Below, in pieces: positions 5,039-6,566 of a stretch of DNA of 6,566 nucleotides. The notes under the pieces are model-generated. The model was not told the origin of the DNA, ran no database searches, and saw only the letters and a program-made list of their open reading frames with translations. This DNA comes from Candidatus Altarchaeales archaeon (lineage in GTDB: Archaea > Altiarchaeota > Altiarchaeia > IMC4 > QMZM01): positions 1-6,566 of the forward strand of contig QMZG01000063.1 in assembly GCA_003663045.1 (NCBI GenBank). Direction: 5' to 3'. The position numbers were made by a program, and so were the translations under genes. The number at the start of each line of letters is the position of its first letter. Position 1 is the first letter of the stretch.

Positions 5039-5941
5039 ATGATAGGAAAAACGATTACACCACCATCGAGACCTAGGATGGTAGAATATCCTCTTGCTCA
5101 GGAATATGTCTTATTGATTAATATCATGGCAGTAGTAATATCGATTATTGCCGTTATATACTGGGTTAAATTATACAAAAGGGTATACAAGAAAGATCCT
5201 AGGGAGGCTCGTGGTTGGTCATGGCTTTTTGTTTCAGTCTTGGGAATTCTGCTCTTTAACATATCAAGTATCTACATGATATTTATTACATCTCCCGTCT
5301 ATGAGCTGATGGATGTAGTTGGGAGAACAATTATAGGAATTTCTATGACCATTGGGGCGTATTTGTTATACTCCCCCATGAAGAAGGATCTACTCTATAA
5401 GTTCGTTCCCGTAACCCCTGTTACAGAAAAGGAGAGTAATATAAAATCCACTCTCATGGAAATAGTTAAGAAGGGTCAAAGCTATTTAATTAATGAAGAG
5501 AAACCAGAAAAGAGTAATGAAATCTTTGTAAATTTAGTTACCCATGGTGTTCATGGTTTATACATTACTAGAAGGCACCCCAAAGAAATAAGGGATAAAT
5601 ATGGTCTCAAGAGAACACCCATCATATGGTTAACTCACGAGAAAATATCAGAGAATCACATCGACCCAACAGATATTGTAGAGTTAAGCCATACCATAAA
5701 GGAATTTATAAAGAAGACTACCAATGGCGTGGTTCTTATAGATGGTATAGAATATTTAATTACACAGAACGAATACAAGGAAATATTGAAGTTTATTCAA
5801 TCACTGGATGACAGTATTGCCATCAGTGGATCTCGATTAATTATCCCCATAGACCCCTCTACATTAACCAAGCAGCAATTTCATCTACTCAAAAGAGAAG
5901 TGAAGATTCTAGAAATGGATGAGAAGGGGATTAATCCATAA
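5039..5941 (+). CDS. Membrane-anchored DUF835 protein
   Basis: A 300-residue protein of unknown function. Three transmembrane helices are visible: about 22-45, 60-82 and 93-112. The basic loop KLYKRVYKKDPREAR between helices 1 and 2 and the Lys residues after helix 3 put the N-terminus outside and the C-terminal domain in the cytoplasm. Residues about 138-292 match DUF835, with the recognisable stretches GQSYLINEEKPEKSNEIFV, THGVHGLYITRRHP, KYGLKRTPIIWLT, IDPTDIVELS and VVLIDGIEYLITQNEYKEI. DUF835 is common in euryarchaea and often fused to membrane or sensory modules. The hydrophobic VVLIDG strand resembles Walker B in RecA/KaiC-like folds, but no Walker A is visible, so ATPase activity is unlikely. 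A signalling role is inference only. The start is uncertain: Met1 (5039) has no ribosome site and is preceded by out-of-frame ATGs, and Met14 (5078) is an alternative. The gene converges on dtdA with a 44-base gap. Confidence 0.85.
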   Translation: MIGKTITPPSRPRMVEYPLAQEYVLLINIMAVVISIIAVIYWVKLYKRVYKKDPREARGWSWLFVSVLGILLFNISSIYMIFITSPVYELMDVVGRTIIGISMTIGAYLLYSPMKKDLLYKFVPVTPVTEKESNIKSTLMEIVKKGQSYLINEEKPEKSNEIFVNLVTHGVHGLYITRRHPKEIRDKYGLKRTPIIWLTHEKISENHIDPTDIVELSHTIKEFIKKTTNGVVLIDGIEYLITQNEYKEILKFIQSLDDSIAISGSRLIIPIDPSTLTKQQFHLLKREVKILEMDEKGINP

Positions 5942-5985
5942 AGATGAATAGAAAAATATAGATATCAATACTCTGAATACTCGGG
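5942..5985 (-). terminator. Convergent gap with U-tract for dtdA
   Basis: On the - strand the 44 bases after the dtdA stop are A+T-rich and contain five T in a row (complement of AAAAA at 5952-5956). This fits archaeal U-tract termination without a hairpin. No equally clear + strand tract lies in the gap, so DUF835 transcripts may run into the antisense of dtdA. Confidence 0.4.
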
Positions 5986-6566
5986 TCAGATCATCACAAC
6001 ATCCAACTCGGTTTCTTTCAAAATTTCTAAGATTCTCCCCTTTTCTCTACCCATACCCTTTTTCTCAACCAGCGCAAATTCTGGTATGGGCATTGTTTTT
6101 GAGATCATCTGTTCTACCATTTCTTTATCGAGGTTATGGAGATTATACCTCGGACAGATATGCCCCACTGCATAGTCCCTAACCTGAGAGAATTTCCTGC
6201 AGTAATGTCCACCTCCAAAACCGATTGCCACAGGAAATCTCTCTGGCTCCATTTTCATGAGATCTTCGATTGTGTTTGCTACAGCTCTGCAGGCTACTAA
6301 ATCGTTCCACTCCCTTTCCGTACTTCCAACCTCCACAAATATCATGGGGAATTCTATGCTGGTGGGACCATGATGGGTTGCCTCCAGGCTAACTTCATAT
6401 CCTTCTATTTTATGCTCATATAAGGAGGTAATTGCCTGTTTCAGATATAATGCAGGAGCAATCCCCAACTCCCTGCTTTTACCTCCGGATCCTGCCTTAC
6501 CAAAATTTCCAGGAGAGTGAGCTGTTAAACTTGGCTTTCCCATCTTGGATTTATGGCGAGAAGCAA
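5986..6566 (-). CDS. dtdA: D-aminoacyl-tRNA deacylase, 5' end outside window
   Basis: The archaeal/plant type (DTD2) hydrolyses D-aminoacyl-tRNAs such as D-Tyr-tRNA, recycling the tRNA and keeping D-amino acids out of proteins. Family landmarks are all present in the visible 192 residues: SRHKSKMGKPSLTAHSPGNF, EATHHGPTSIEFP, EVGSTEREW, GFGGGHYCRKF and YAVGHICPRY, with His-rich and Gly-rich motifs thought to form the active site. The frame stays open through 6544-6566 (ASRHKSK before the internal Met), so the ATG at 6543 is not the start. About 80 N-terminal residues should lie beyond the window, given the usual length near 270-280. The C-terminus ends normally at a TGA at 5986-5988. It is a stand-alone gene here, convergent with the DUF835 gene. 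Confidence 0.93.
   Translation of the reverse strand, partial: ASRHKSKMGKPSLTAHSPGNFGKAGSGGKSRELGIAPALYLKQAITSLYEHKIEGYEVSLEATHHGPTSIEFPMIFVEVGSTEREWNDLVACRAVANTIEDLMKMEPERFPVAIGFGGGHYCRKFSQVRDYAVGHICPRYNLHNLDKEMVEQMISKTMPIPEFALVEKKGMGREKGRILEILKETELDVVMI

Noticed and set aside
5626..5811. 61-codon frame within the DUF835 gene
   Set aside because: It is an out-of-frame shadow of the DUF835 coding sequence.

Overview
The window looks like euryarchaeal chromosome, A+T-rich by eye. Three signs support this. The 3' partial gene is the archaeal type of D-aminoacyl-tRNA deacylase. The DUF835 family is typical of archaea. TATA-like boxes lie about 25-30 bases before start codons that have no convincing Shine-Dalgarno site, as expected for leaderless archaeal mRNAs. 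DUF835 and a diaminopimelate-type lysine pathway would fit a Thermoplasmata-like or related lineage, but I cannot place the organism more exactly from this sequence.

Layout: bases 1-121 are an upstream tail with a T-tract and a TATA box. Bases 122-2929 (+) encode a P2A-type cation (probably Ca2+) ATPase with an unusual charged helical insertion between transmembrane helices 7 and 8. Bases 2964-3217 hold a frameshifted C-terminal remnant of a second, different P2A ATPase. Bases 3218-3455 contain nothing I recognise. Bases 3461-3638 carry two box C/D guide RNA candidates on the + strand with the same 12-nt D guide, separated by a strong hairpin. Bases 3636-4910 (-) are lysA. Bases 4911-5038 are a divergent promoter region. 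Bases 5039-5941 (+) encode a three-helix membrane protein with a cytoplasmic DUF835 domain. Bases 5986-6566 (-) are dtdA, cut by the window edge.

The genes do not form one operon: strands alternate (+, +, -, +, -) and each gene appears to have its own promoter. Two products share a theme of translation quality and tRNA maturation: dtdA clears D-amino acids from tRNA, and the repeated C/D guide matches the anticodon loop of a CAU-anticodon tRNA, with the predicted methylation on C34.

The most interesting unannotated signal is the C/D RNA pair at 3461-3638, followed by the ATPase remnant and the insertion in the intact ATPase.
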